Source: UBA946 sp031550725 (lineage in GTDB: Bacteria > Bacillota > Clostridia > Oscillospirales > Ruminococcaceae). From it: 64,000 nucleotides of DNA. The notes under the pieces were generated by a model that did no database searches, was not told where the DNA came from, and saw nothing but the letters and a program-made list of their open reading frames with translations. The stretch covers positions 1 through 64,000 of the forward strand of contig JAVBOH010000017.1 in NCBI GenBank assembly GCA_031550725.1, in the 5' to 3' direction. The position numbers were made by a program, and so were the translations under genes. Shown piece by piece: positions 17,510 to 26,186 of the stretch (positions within the stretch are counted from its first letter, which is position 1; every line of letters starts with the position of its first letter).

Positions 17510-18127
17510 ATGTATAAGAATTTTGCTGCTTTTTTAACTATATATATGCTTATGTTCATAATAACAGGATGTCATATGGATGACACTGCTCAAACTTCTG
17601 AAACCACACAGATAACCGTAACCATACCTGATGACTATTCAAATATACTGACAAGACCATAGCTTTTCTCGGAGGTTTGCCAAAGCGTCAGCTTTGACGG
17701 AGTTAATATAGGTTTTCCGTTTTCACTATTCTCATTAAATAATGGTTATGAAAATGGATACACCTTTACAACTGACTATATCACCGAAAGCAGTGCAAGC
17801 GGTATTATTTTCACTCCTGATTATGCAAGGATGTATGTAAACTGGCTTAACACTGAAATTCCAGCTCTTGATGAAAAAAATCTAATTAATGTTCCGATAA
17901 CATCAATTAATATATCTGCGGCAGATGGTATTTATGATTTTACCATATATGGCATAGGTTTTGGATGTGCATTGAGTAAAATTTATACTGATTTTGGCAT
18001 ACCTGATGATGTGTATGAAAACAGCATAAGCGGTGAAATGGAGCTTTGCTATTATGGAATTGATACTCAAAAGATTAAATTTAAACTGACTAATAAAAAG
18101 CTGACTGAAATTTATATATCCCGATAA
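17510..18127 (+). pseudogene. Lipoprotein gene interrupted by one in-frame amber codon
   Basis: A frame begins with ATG at 17510, after an AGGAAA ribosome site, and gives a signal peptide with lipobox IITGC (Cys at residue 21). It meets TAG at 17660-17662 after 50 residues. The same frame then stays open for another 154 codons to TAA at 18127. The continuation SVSFDGVNIGFPFSLFSLNNGY is typical of small Clostridial lipoproteins of about 200 residues. A single base change therefore explains the break. It may be a recent pseudogene, a sequencing error or a suppressed stop. The family is not recognised. An internal ATG at 17831 has no good ribosome site. Confidence 0.8.
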
Positions 18128-18143
18128 AAAATACAAAACATTA

Positions 18144-18186
18144 AAAATCCTTGATTACTGCTTATGTGGTTAATCAAGGATTTTGG
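18144..18186 (+). terminator. Terminator after the interrupted lipoprotein gene
   Basis: AAAATCCTTGATTA and TAATCAAGGATTTT form a perfect 14-bp stem with a 13-base loop. It starts 17 bases after the stop. Confidence 0.85.
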
Positions 18187-18268
18187 TTGTATATGAAAAA
18201 CTTGTACAAAAATGACTATATTCGTAAAAAATATTCAATATTGTGCTGGCTGCACAACATATTTTTTC

Positions 18269-18300
18269 GTAGAAATGTCACCTATCATTGACATTTCTAC
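18269..18300. repeat. 12-bp perfect hairpin upstream of rodA
   Basis: GTAGAAATGTCA and TGACATTTCTAC flank an 8-base loop. A smaller TTGTGC/GCACAA hairpin lies just before it at 18241-18257. Both are upstream of the rodA promoter, so they are not in its mRNA. Confidence 0.75.
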
Positions 18301-18330
18301 AGTTTGTCGTGGTATTCTTTTAATTGGCTA

Positions 18331-18359
18331 TTGAATTCGGTATTAAAATAGTGTATAAT
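18331..18359 (+). promoter_or_regulatory. rodA: Promoter of rodA
   Basis: TTGAAT, 17 bases and TATAAT lie about 50 bases before the start codon. Confidence 0.75.
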
Positions 18360-18409
18360 ATTATTAACCATTTTTACAATTGGGTTAATGATATAACGAA
18401 AGGAAAATT

Positions 18410-19564
18410 ATGCTAAAAAAGATACTTAAAATAATAGTGCAGTATTTTCATAAGCTGGATAAAATGCTGTTTTTTGCTGTATGCCTTGTATCAGGATTTT
18501 CTGTTTTGCTGTTGTATTCAATGGTGCAGAATGGCATATCTGCAAAGTCGGATATGTATAAAATACAGTTTATAGCAATATGCATGGGTGCCGTTATTGC
18601 ACTTGTAATGTCTGCACTTGATTATCATAAATTTACTAAACTTTGGTTTTTATATGCACCACTTGCATTAGGACTGACGGCGCTGACGTTTACATCGCTT
18701 GCCTATAAACCAGTTGAGGGTGCTGATGATCAGGCATGGATTGATTTAGGGTTTACAACACTCCAGCCATCCGAGATATTAAAAATAGCATTTATTATGA
18801 CATTTGCCTTACATTTGTCAAAGGTTAAAGACCATTTGAACAGTCCGCTGAATGTACTGCTTTTATGCTTGCATGGCGCAGTCCCGACATTGTTTGTCGT
18901 AGCACAGGGTGATGATGGAACAGCGCTTGTATTCTTCGTAATATTTATATTTATGATTTTTGCAGCGGGAATATCATGGAAATATATACTTCCGTGTGTG
19001 ATAGCTGTGCCGCCTGCAATATGGGTTTTATGGAACAAGATTATGCTGCCGCACCAAAAGCTTAGGTTTGAGGTGCTGTTCGTTGAGAATGCCGAAAAAG
19101 ACCCTGTGTATGCTGATATTTATTATCAGCAATATTGGGGTAAGATGGCGCTTGGGTCAGGGCAGCTGTTCGGGAAAGGTCTTTTTGCAGACAGCTATGT
19201 AAGTGTGCCTGAGGTGCAGAATGACTTTATTTTCACTTATGTTGGTCAGTGCTTTGGCTTTATCGGGTGTATTGCGCTTATCGCAGTGCTTGCATATATA
19301 TGCTTAAAAATTGTAGCAGACAGCAGAATTGCAAAGGATGATCTGGGCAGATTTATATGTGTTGGTGTTTATTCAATGATATTTATCCATTGTTTTTTAA
19401 ACATCGGTATGGTACTTGTTGTAATGCCTGTTATCGGTGTTCCATTGCCGTTTGTAAGTCAGGGCGGAACATCAATACTAAGCTTGTTTGTCTGCATTGG
19501 TTTAGTAATGAGTGTATATTCACATTCTGAAAAAAATTATCGTGTTTTTTATGATGCCAAATAA
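18410..19564 (+). CDS. rodA: RodA/FtsW/SpoVE-family peptidoglycan polymerase
   Basis: The 384-residue polytopic protein has about ten hydrophobic segments. Family marks are WIDLGFTTLQPSEILKIAFI near residues 107-126, QGDDGTALVF near 168-177 (the conserved acidic loop of SEDS glycosyltransferases), and PLPFVSQGGTSILSL near 345-359. SEDS proteins polymerise lipid II into glycan strands and work with a class B penicillin-binding protein, which is not in the window. AAAGGA lies before the ATG and it has its own promoter. RodA is more likely than FtsW on overall look, but the two cannot be separated by eye. Confidence 0.85.
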   Translation: MLKKILKIIVQYFHKLDKMLFFAVCLVSGFSVLLLYSMVQNGISAKSDMYKIQFIAICMGAVIALVMSALDYHKFTKLWFLYAPLALGLTALTFTSLAYKPVEGADDQAWIDLGFTTLQPSEILKIAFIMTFALHLSKVKDHLNSPLNVLLLCLHGAVPTLFVVAQGDDGTALVFFVIFIFMIFAAGISWKYILPCVIAVPPAIWVLWNKIMLPHQKLRFEVLFVENAEKDPVYADIYYQQYWGKMALGSGQLFGKGLFADSYVSVPEVQNDFIFTYVGQCFGFIGCIALIAVLAYICLKIVADSRIAKDDLGRFICVGVYSMIFIHCFLNIGMVLVVMPVIGVPLPFVSQGGTSILSLFVCIGLVMSVYSHSEKNYRVFYDAK

Positions 19565-19613
19565 CTTTGCTGAAGCGAAGTTATTCGTAGAATTAAGCTT
19601 TGCTTAATTCTAC
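19560..19613. repeat. Two tight hairpins after rodA
   Basis: AATAACTT...AAGTTATT (11 pairs including one G-T, loop TGAA) overlaps the rodA stop. GTAGAATTAAGC/GCTTAATTCTAC (12 bp, loop TTT) follows directly. There is no strong T-run. Related AAGCTTTGCTTAAT words recur near 19690. Confidence 0.7.
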
Positions 19614-19808
19614 TTGCAGCTACATAAAGTTGAGCAGAGTGTATCTCTACCAATTATATAAAACGGAATTATATGTAAAGTTAAGCAAAGCAAAGCTTAA
19701 TTTCTTCATACAATTATAAAAAGTGAAATTATTTATGAAATTAACATAGTTTAATTACCCCCACAACTAAACTAAATTTAATCAAATAAAGGACGGTATC
19801 TAATTAGT

Positions 19809-21053
19809 ATGATAAACTTTGATGAAATATTAGCAAAGCTTTATGGTGAGGATGCAGTGCAAAACCAAAAAGTACGCTATGAAAAAGCTGAAAAAGAATT
19901 TGCAGAGATATATGGCACAAACGTGAATGTACAGGTTTTTTCTGCACCAGGGCGTACAGAGGTTGGTGGAAATCATACCGACCATAACAGAGGGTGTGTG
20001 CTTGCGGCATCAGTTGACCTTGATGTAATCGCTTTCGTTGTGCCAACAGAAAACAACGTAATTTCAATTACTTCGGAAGGGTTCCCAAGAGATGATATTG
20101 ATATTTCTGAGCTTTCCGTACAGCATAATGAAACAAACACATCTGCTGCTTTAATAAGAGGTGTTGCGGCAGGATTTGTAAAGAATGGTTATAAAATCGG
20201 CGGTTTTAATGCATATACAACATCAAATGTATTAAAAGGCAGCGGTATTTCATCTTCTGCGGCATTTGAAGTATTGGTTGGCAATATTTTATCTTATCTA
20301 TATAATGACGGCAAGGTTAATGCAGTTGAGATAGCACAGATAGCACAACTTTCAGAGAACTTGTATTTTGGAAAGCCAAGCGGACTTTTAGACCAGATGG
20401 CATCATCTGTCGGCGGTTTTATCACAATTGATTTCAAAGACCCAAGCAAGCCAATTATTGAGGAAATTAAGTATGATTTTGCGGCAAGCGGCTATAGCTT
20501 GTGTATCGTTGATACAAAGGGTAACCACGCAAATCTTACACATGAATATACAGCAATTCCTGTTGAAATGAAGTCTGTTGCAGAGTTTTTTGGAAAGAAT
20601 GAGCTTAGGGATATAACTCGTGAAATGCTTTGGGACAGCATAACAGAAGTGCGCACTAAGTGCGGTGACAGAGCAGTGGCTAGAGCGTTCCATTTCTTTG
20701 ATGAAAATGAAAAGGTTGAACGAGAAGCAGCAGCACTTAAAAATGGAAATATGGAAACATTCCTTAATGAAGTTAATGCAAGTGGAAACAGTTCATTTAA
20801 GTATTTGCAGAATATTTTCTCGGTAAGTGACTCAAGAGAAGAAGGCGTTGTTTTGGGATTGTATACAGCCGAACGCATCTTGAATGGCAGGGGAGCTTGC
20901 AGAGTTCACGGCGGTGGGTTTGCAGGAACAATTCAAGCGTTTGTACCTAACGATATTCTTGATAATTTTATTTCTGAGATGGAACATTTATTTGGAAAAC
21001 GCAGCTGCCATAAGTTATATATAAGACCAATAGGTGGTACTAAGGTTAAGTGA
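19809..21053 (+). CDS. galK: Galactokinase
   Basis: The 414-residue GHMP kinase phosphorylates galactose to galactose 1-phosphate, the entry to the Leloir pathway. Motif 1 APGRTEVGGNHTDHN lies at about 46-60 (substrate binding). The ATP-binding GSGISSSAAFEV motif lies near 142-153. Motif 3 RVHGGGFAGTIQAF lies near 362-375. The carboxyl end LYIRPIGGTKVK is typical. GGACGG lies about 13 bases before ATG. galT and galE are not adjacent. The gene is isolated between hairpin-rich spacers. Confidence 0.95.
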   Translation: MINFDEILAKLYGEDAVQNQKVRYEKAEKEFAEIYGTNVNVQVFSAPGRTEVGGNHTDHNRGCVLAASVDLDVIAFVVPTENNVISITSEGFPRDDIDISELSVQHNETNTSAALIRGVAAGFVKNGYKIGGFNAYTTSNVLKGSGISSSAAFEVLVGNILSYLYNDGKVNAVEIAQIAQLSENLYFGKPSGLLDQMASSVGGFITIDFKDPSKPIIEEIKYDFAASGYSLCIVDTKGNHANLTHEYTAIPVEMKSVAEFFGKNELRDITREMLWDSITEVRTKCGDRAVARAFHFFDENEKVEREAAALKNGNMETFLNEVNASGNSSFKYLQNIFSVSDSREEGVVLGLYTAERILNGRGACRVHGGGFAGTIQAFVPNDILDNFISEMEHLFGKRSCHKLYIRPIGGTKVK

Positions 21054-21069
21054 AAATATTAGGATTATA

Positions 21070-21135
21070 TAATGCGTACTGAATAATTCCGTTTTTAACG
21101 GAATTATTCATAAAATCAAGCTATACTTGATTTTA
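21070..21135. repeat. TAATGCGTACTGAATAAT element (copy 2) leading into two hairpins
   Basis: TAATGCGTACTGAATAAT at 21070-21087 overlaps a perfect 13-bp hairpin GAATAATTCCGTT/AACGGAATTATTC (21081-21109, loop TTT). It is followed by a 10-bp hairpin TAAAATCAAG/CTTGATTTTA (21111-21135, loop 5). Confidence 0.8.
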
Positions 21136-21145
21136 ACGATAAACG

Positions 21146-21186
21146 AAAAGCAGATACATGAAATTTTTTCATGTATCTGCTTTTTT
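21146..21186. terminator. Bidirectional terminator between galK and the convergent gene
   Basis: An 18-bp perfect stem with arms 21146-21163 and 21167-21184 (loop TTT) is flanked by A4 and T6. It serves galK on the plus strand and the ATPase-like gene on the minus strand. Confidence 0.9.
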
Positions 21187-21241
21187 ACTGGAGAGAATAG
21201 CTGCTGCATATCATTTTATTTTTATACAGCAGCTTTAAGTT

Positions 21242-24082
21242 TTATAATTTTCTAAATCCTTGATAAACCAGTAATGCAACAGTAAATATCCCGCAATATC
21301 CTGTTATCATTGAAACTGAAAGTCCGTCATAAGATTTTAGTACAACCATAGCGACACAGATTAGCACACCCAAAATCATGGATAATGCCTGCAATCCAAG
21401 TCCCACTCCAATTGTACTCTTTATACGCTTACAGGAAAGTACAAGCGATGAAAATACCGAAAATCTGCCTGAGCAGGCAAGTGTTGCTTTCTGACGTGGC
21501 TGATATGATGTAACACTTTCAAATTCAGGATGAATTCTAAATGGTATCAGCTTGAAAAGTTCAGGAGAAATATCAAACATATCCGACAGCTTGTTAATGG
21601 TTATAACCGAGTCAACAGAACGGATAATTGTATAAATATCATTCTTTTGCAAGTTTTTAAGTGCATTCTTGACTTCAAGAGATGGTGTTAGTTCAACAAC
21701 AAACATAGCAGAAAGCTCACCCGAAATTGACAGGTATATAGCCGACCTGCCATTAGAGGTATATTCTTTTTCCTTAGCCTCGGCAGGCATACCCTCAATG
21801 CTGTGGTTAATCATCAGGTCACGGTTGCCAAGCAGAACACGCTTGTTGTTTATCCATCCGCAAAGTCCCATTGAATCCTCAAAAATGTAGCTTTCAACAG
21901 GGTTTAGCAGCTCTGTTTTACCAGCAATAATGTCATAGAACATATTCTTTAAGATACTGTCAGCCTGATTTGTAAGGCTTGCAGCTTCAACGATCGCTTC
22001 GTCAATACGAGTATCGGAGAATACCTTAATCGCTGAAAGATTAACACTTCCTTGTGGAAAAAGTTCCTTAGCATCAATAAGCAGGCTGTTCGCCTCAGCA
22101 AATTCATCAATAGCTTCATAACCTAAGATAACACCTTGATTTTCAGCATATTTCTTTGATGCGGCAGCCATCGGCATATTAACAATAAGCATAATTGAAA
22201 ATCCGGAACAAAGTGCAACGCAAGCATTAAACACTGACATACCAATATAAATTCCTGCACCGTTATGCTCGGAATTTGAAAGGATTCCTGCCAGAATTCC
22301 TGCTAATATCGAAACACCTATTACAATTGGAGAGAAGATATTGCAAAATCTGTCGGTAGCATCAGATGAATAAGAAGTCTTTAAAAACTCTGATAAAAAC
22401 TCGGTTTTACGCATTGATGCAAGGCTTGGGAAATCCTTTAAAGTACCTTTTGTAAAGCTTTGTGCCTGTTCCTCGTCCTGTATTTCGAAAACAGCAAATT
22501 TTTCGGATGCCCCCGAAACAAAGTTAAAGCTTCGCTGTGTTCTTGACACTATCAATAACTTTCCGACTGTGTTAAAAAGCAAGGATATAATAGCAACAGG
22601 AATGTATATATGCACAAAACTGCCACGGATAAGGTTAGTGTTTGCAAACATAACCATCGACATTGCAATGCTTGTTACAGTGGTTACAGCACAAAGCGTG
22701 TCGCAGTCCGCTTTAAGCGAAATAAGCTTTGATAGGCCACAGGAAATAACTGTGTATGATGTAAATGCAGCAAGCAGACCTATAACCGTGTTGACAAAAA
22801 GAAATACATTTGTCTGTGTGCGTTTGTTAAGTAATTCGATAATCGGCAAAGCCTTCGAATCGTTTGCAAGCGCAATATAAAGGCTCACACAAAGGCATAC
22901 ACCCAAAACAAGCAAACGCATAACGAGCGAGCTTTTTAATTGTGAAATGTCATTTGCGATTGATGGTGCGTCCTCAAAGCTTTCGAAATCATCGATAATT
23001 TTTACATGGTTTTCATCGTTTAATTCGTCTTCTTCAGTTTCTTCTTCATCGCCGACAAGAACAAAATCCTTGATTTTCTTATTACGGCGTTCCTTTAGAG
23101 CGGTAATTTTTTCAATTTCACTCATGTCCTCATTAATTGGAATTTGTGAGGTGTTAGGAATGATTTTATCATCAAGATTAAGTTCAATATCATTAATTGA
23201 TTTACGCTCAATCGGCGATATACTCGCTGTTCTTGACTGACGCTCTTTTTTCATTCGCATCATGCCATCAAGAAGTTCAGTATTGCCTGATACCTGCTCA
23301 TCATCGGAATTATCATTACCCTTTGAAATTATCTTTGTAAAGAAATCGGTGAAGTTTTTGTGCTGTGTTAATTGCGTTTTAGCTTGTGTATGCTTTTTCT
23401 CAGACACAGAATTATATTCGGCAAGGATATCATCAACATTTCTCTCGCTTGATATCGCTGAATATTTATCAAATGGGTCATTGCTGATATATTTTTTATT
23501 ATCAGGTGCATTTTTGGTATCAGGTGCATTTTTTTGTGAATTTTTAGAACGTGATGAAAGCTCCACTGATTTTTTTTCTATATCATTATTATCATCATAA
23601 GCATTATCCATTTCAAACTTATCAGAGAATGAACGGCTTGATTTGGTAGGCTTTTTTTCTTTTTTTACATTGGAAAAAGTTTCGTCGGATGGTCTTTCCT
23701 TTGTACTAACCATAGTAAGATTTTTATATTTTTCTTCAAAGGGGTCGCCATCTGCCTTGTTCTTTTTAGCAGTACTCTTTTTTGTATGAGCTTTTTCTTT
23801 AACGGGTTTTTCATTCAAAACAGGTGTGCTCTCTAAAATCTCACTATTTATATTAGAATCATTATTATGATAATCATCACGATAATTTTCTGTAAGTTCA
23901 TCACTTTTTAATGTACCCCTGATGTCGTCAAGCTGTTCGGAAAGTGTATCTGCCGATGATGAAGTGCTGTAATCGCCCAGCAAGTCGTCAAGGCTGATGT
24001 CCGAATCATTGCTTTTACGCACATAATCGGGTTTGGCATATTCATTCAGAATATCATCTATGTTATAGCTTTTATCTGCCAA
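21242..24082 (-). CDS. Degenerate P-type ATPase-like membrane protein with long disordered N-terminus
   Basis: The longest frame starts at 24094, but AAGGAG touches that TTG. A second TTG at 24082, 12 bases away, gives ADKSYNIDDILNEYA as the natural start (946 residues). Residues 1-370 are highly charged and disordered. Residues 370-950 carry paired hydrophobic segments and pieces recalling P1B-type ATPases. LLIDAKELFPQGSV stands where phosphorylation motif DKTGT is expected. GRSAIYLSISGELSAMFVVEL and VLLGNRDLM resemble the nucleotide-binding half. The DKTGT and GDGxNDxPAL motifs are absent, so catalytic activity is unlikely. The function is unknown, perhaps a membrane scaffold or sensor. It follows the rRNA methyltransferase gene by 26 bases. 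Confidence 0.7.
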   Translation of the reverse strand: MADKSYNIDDILNEYAKPDYVRKSNDSDISLDDLLGDYSTSSSADTLSEQLDDIRGTLKSDELTENYRDDYHNNDSNINSEILESTPVLNEKPVKEKAHTKKSTAKKNKADGDPFEEKYKNLTMVSTKERPSDETFSNVKKEKKPTKSSRSFSDKFEMDNAYDDNNDIEKKSVELSSRSKNSQKNAPDTKNAPDNKKYISNDPFDKYSAISSERNVDDILAEYNSVSEKKHTQAKTQLTQHKNFTDFFTKIISKGNDNSDDEQVSGNTELLDGMMRMKKERQSRTASISPIERKSINDIELNLDDKIIPNTSQIPINEDMSEIEKITALKERRNKKIKDFVLVGDEEETEEDELNDENHVKIIDDFESFEDAPSIANDISQLKSSLVMRLLVLGVCLCVSLYIALANDSKALPIIELLNKRTQTNVFLFVNTVIGLLAAFTSYTVISCGLSKLISLKADCDTLCAVTTVTSIAMSMVMFANTNLIRGSFVHIYIPVAIISLLFNTVGKLLIVSRTQRSFNFVSGASEKFAVFEIQDEEQAQSFTKGTLKDFPSLASMRKTEFLSEFLKTSYSSDATDRFCNIFSPIVIGVSILAGILAGILSNSEHNGAGIYIGMSVFNACVALCSGFSIMLIVNMPMAAASKKYAENQGVILGYEAIDEFAEANSLLIDAKELFPQGSVNLSAIKVFSDTRIDEAIVEAASLTNQADSILKNMFYDIIAGKTELLNPVESYIFEDSMGLCGWINNKRVLLGNRDLMINHSIEGMPAEAKEKEYTSNGRSAIYLSISGELSAMFVVELTPSLEVKNALKNLQKNDIYTIIRSVDSVITINKLSDMFDISPELFKLIPFRIHPEFESVTSYQPRQKATLACSGRFSVFSSLVLSCKRIKSTIGVGLGLQALSMILGVLICVAMVVLKSYDGLSVSMITGYCGIFTVALLVYQGFRKL

Positions 24083-24108
24083 AACAATCCACAACTCCTT
24101 ACTTGATA

Positions 24109-25227
24109 TTATTTTACCTCACGCTGTCTAACAGCCTCATACATAAAAATTCCTGCTGCAACAGACGCATTAAGTGATGTTATCTTGCCATACATAGGCA
24201 GTTTAACAAGAAAATCACACTTTTCCTCGATAAGTCGTCCCATTCCAAAGCCCTCTGAGCCGATAACAAGTGCAATATTGCCTGTCATATCTGTTTTGGT
24301 ATAATTCTCACCTTTAGCATCAGTGCCATAAACCCAAATACCATTTTGCTGCAGTGTTTCGATTGCAGTCGGAATATTTGGGACTCTTGCAACTGGCAGC
24401 CAGCTTGCAGCTCCTGCTGATGTTTTATAAACAGTGCGGTTTAATGATGCACTTCTTCTCTTTGGAATGATGATGCCATCAGCACCAGCAGCTTCGGCGG
24501 TACGAATTATAGCACCAAGGTTATGTGGGTCCTCAATTTCATCGCAGATAATTATAAATGCAGGTTTACCCTTTTCCTTTGATATTGCCATGATATCCTC
24601 AATGCTTACATATTCGGCACAAGCACCACTTGCTATAACACCCTGATGTGATGCGCCATTTGCCATTGCATCAAGCTTAACATCACTAACCTGCTTAACA
24701 ACAATCCCTAAGTCCTTAGCCATTTTGCAGATAAGCGATAGGCTTCCGCCGCCCTCTGAATTGACATAAAGAGTATCAATAGTCTGTTTAGCTTTTAAAG
24801 CCTCAATTACAGGATTTCTTCCGATGATATAACCCTTGTCCTGTGTATCATCAAAATCATCCTGCTTATCATTCACATAACTGCTGTAACTTTCAACTTT
24901 TTTATAATCTCTCTTGTCATTATCACGCTTTTTATCATAGCTAGGTTTATTGTTATTATAATCGGAACGGTCCTTGCTGTATAAGTCAGTGTTTGACTTT
25001 GATTTATATTTATCATCACGAAAGCCATCACGTTTTGACGCATCTCTATATGACCCATCTCTATTTGAGCTGCTATAACCCGACGACCTATCACGGTTAG
25101 ACGAACCACCATGGCTCGACGCCCCACTATGGTTCGACGACCCATTATGGCTCGATGATTTATTGTAACCCGATCCATTTCTGTTTGACGAATTATTTGA
25201 TTTGTTATTTTTATCATTATATGGCAT
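24109..25227 (-). CDS. rlmB: TrmH/SpoU-family 23S rRNA 2'-O-methyltransferase RlmB
   Basis: The start is taken at 25227 because the earlier ATG at 25239 lies inside the AAAGGATG ribosome site. The protein has about 372 residues. Residues 1-115 are a low-complexity Ser/Asn/Gly/Asp/Lys-rich region. The SpoU substrate-binding domain begins at YIIGRNPVIEAL. The SPOUT knot domain carries the three motifs: DEIEDPHNLGAIIRTAEAAGADG, ALVIGSEGFGMG, and LPMYGKITSLNASVAAGIFMYE. The enzyme methylates a guanosine ribose in 23S rRNA (G2251 in E. coli numbering). The disordered tail is unusually long and may bind RNA. An extended -10 promoter lies upstream. Confidence 0.9.
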   Translation of the reverse strand: MPYNDKNNKSNNSSNRNGSGYNKSSSHNGSSNHSGASSHGGSSNRDRSSGYSSSNRDGSYRDASKRDGFRDDKYKSKSNTDLYSKDRSDYNNNKPSYDKKRDNDKRDYKKVESYSSYVNDKQDDFDDTQDKGYIIGRNPVIEALKAKQTIDTLYVNSEGGGSLSLICKMAKDLGIVVKQVSDVKLDAMANGASHQGVIASGACAEYVSIEDIMAISKEKGKPAFIIICDEIEDPHNLGAIIRTAEAAGADGIIIPKRRSASLNRTVYKTSAGAASWLPVARVPNIPTAIETLQQNGIWVYGTDAKGENYTKTDMTGNIALVIGSEGFGMGRLIEEKCDFLVKLPMYGKITSLNASVAAGIFMYEAVRQREVK

Positions 25228-25294
25228 AATTAAAACCATCCTTTTCTAACGGACTTGTTTCGACTGTTTAAAATATCAGTCAACAATTAAATAT

Positions 25295-25323
25295 ATTATA
25301 CCATATAGCACCCAAAAACACAA
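25295..25323 (-). promoter_or_regulatory. rlmB: Promoter of rlmB
   Basis: On the minus strand TTGTGT, 17 bases and TATAAT with a TGG extended -10 lie about 70 bases before the start. Confidence 0.65.
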
Positions 25324-25356
25324 TGCTTTTGAGAATTTTTTTACTCTCAAAGCATA
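25323..25356 (-). terminator. Terminator overlapping the stop of the small membrane protein gene
   Basis: ATGCTTTGAGA and TCTCAAAAGCAT pair with one bulge around an A-rich loop on the minus strand. The TGA stop codon lies inside the first arm. There is no clear T-run, so confidence is moderate. Confidence 0.5.
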
Positions 25357-25619
25357 GAAATCAGACAAATAATCATAGTTATTGACAATAAAATTGCTGC
25401 AACACATATTAATTTCACAGTTAGCGGAAGTTTTTCCTTTGATTTTGTTGTTTCGTCATGCTCTGGCATAAGTGAGCCAAGATAGGCATGAGCTTCAAGT
25501 TCAATTCTTGTATCCGTTACAGTATTTCTTTCGGGACGGATATATAAAATCGCTTTTTCAAAATATTCATTCTGTGTACCGCTTATTTCAACTATTCTTT
25601 TATTAACTCCTTTTATCAT
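25347..25619 (-). CDS. Small conserved-looking membrane protein
   Basis: The 90-residue protein has a soluble amino-terminal half (EYFEKAILYIRPE, HAYLGSLMPEHDE) and one C-terminal transmembrane helix at about 67-88. GAAAGGA precedes ATG by 11 bases. This look, with a tail-anchored small domain, recurs in Clostridial genomes, but no function is known to me. Upstream lie repeated ATGTTGAAAACT words, one of them inverted, just before the start. Confidence 0.7.
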   Translation of the reverse strand: MIKGVNKRIVEISGTQNEYFEKAILYIRPERNTVTDTRIELEAHAYLGSLMPEHDETTKSKEKLPLTVKLICVAAILLSITMIICLISML

Positions 25620-26038
25620 AACCGTTAAAATCCTTTCAAATACAGTATTTCAGCTGCTTTTCAACAAAGTTTTCAACATTTGTATAAGGCTGATATTTCC
25701 TTTATTATAGGCGTTTTCTGGGTGTGATATACTGCTTGTAATAAAAAAATGTTGAAAACTATGTGGAAAACCCCGAAATGCTTATAATGAATGTTGAAAA
25801 CTCGGTGGAAAATGTGTAAAACCCACTTATTTAAAGGTTTAAGTTTTTCAACTTTACAGCTAAAAACTAAATACAATTTGTAAATGGTATTTTTTCGCAT
25901 AGTAGTGAAGTGAAGTAAGCGTGTATAATTATAACAAGAATTTGTTTAACAAAGTGAAATTACATCAAGACGAGAAATCTTTTATGATAAATTAAAAATA
26001 ATGTATGTTATGTTAAACACTATTTTATTTCGATTTGA
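25620..26038. other. Intergenic region with repeated ATGTTGAAAACT/TGTGGAAAA words
   Basis: There is no convincing coding frame. It holds two direct 22-base repeats (25749-25770 and 25791-25812), an inverted AGTTTTCAACAT at 25668-25679, CTTTTCAACA at 25657, and AGTTTTTCAAC near 25841. TGTGGAAAA differs by one base from the complement of a DnaA box. The rest, to 26038, is plain AT-rich DNA. Confidence 0.6.
25749..25812 (+). repeat. Direct repeat ATGTTGAAAACTnnGTGGAAAA, period 42 bp
   Basis: Two copies (25749-25770 and 25791-25812) differ only at the two central bases. The 42-base spacing equals four helical turns. Confidence 0.85.
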
Positions 26039-26067
26039 TTGACATATTATTATAAATATTGTATAAT
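26039..26067 (+). promoter_or_regulatory. Consensus promoter of the radical SAM/GH3 operon
   Basis: TTGACA, a 17-base spacer and TATAAT form a perfect housekeeping promoter. The first gene begins about 115 bases downstream. Confidence 0.88.
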
Positions 26068-26077
26068 ATAGCTGATT

Positions 26078-26142
26078 TAATTTAAAACACTAAGTGTTTT
26101 AAATTAGCACGAAGTACGTTATGGCGAAGTCATTAACGTACT
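26078..26142 (+). promoter_or_regulatory. Two-hairpin leader of the radical SAM/GH3 operon
   Basis: TAATTTAAAACAC/GTGTTTTAAATTA (loop TAA) and AGTACGTTA/TAACGTACT (loop 12) occupy the leader between promoter and first gene. No T-run follows, so they are structural or processing elements rather than an obvious terminator. Confidence 0.55.
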
Positions 26143-26186
26143 ATAATATGCAAATATTTCTTGAATTTGAAGGGTAGATGATTTAA

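Noticed and set aside
25620..25900. Chromosome replication origin oriC
   Set aside because: The DnaA-like words are imperfect and few, and dnaA, dnaN, rpmH or other typical origin genes are absent from the window. Kept only as a repeat cluster.
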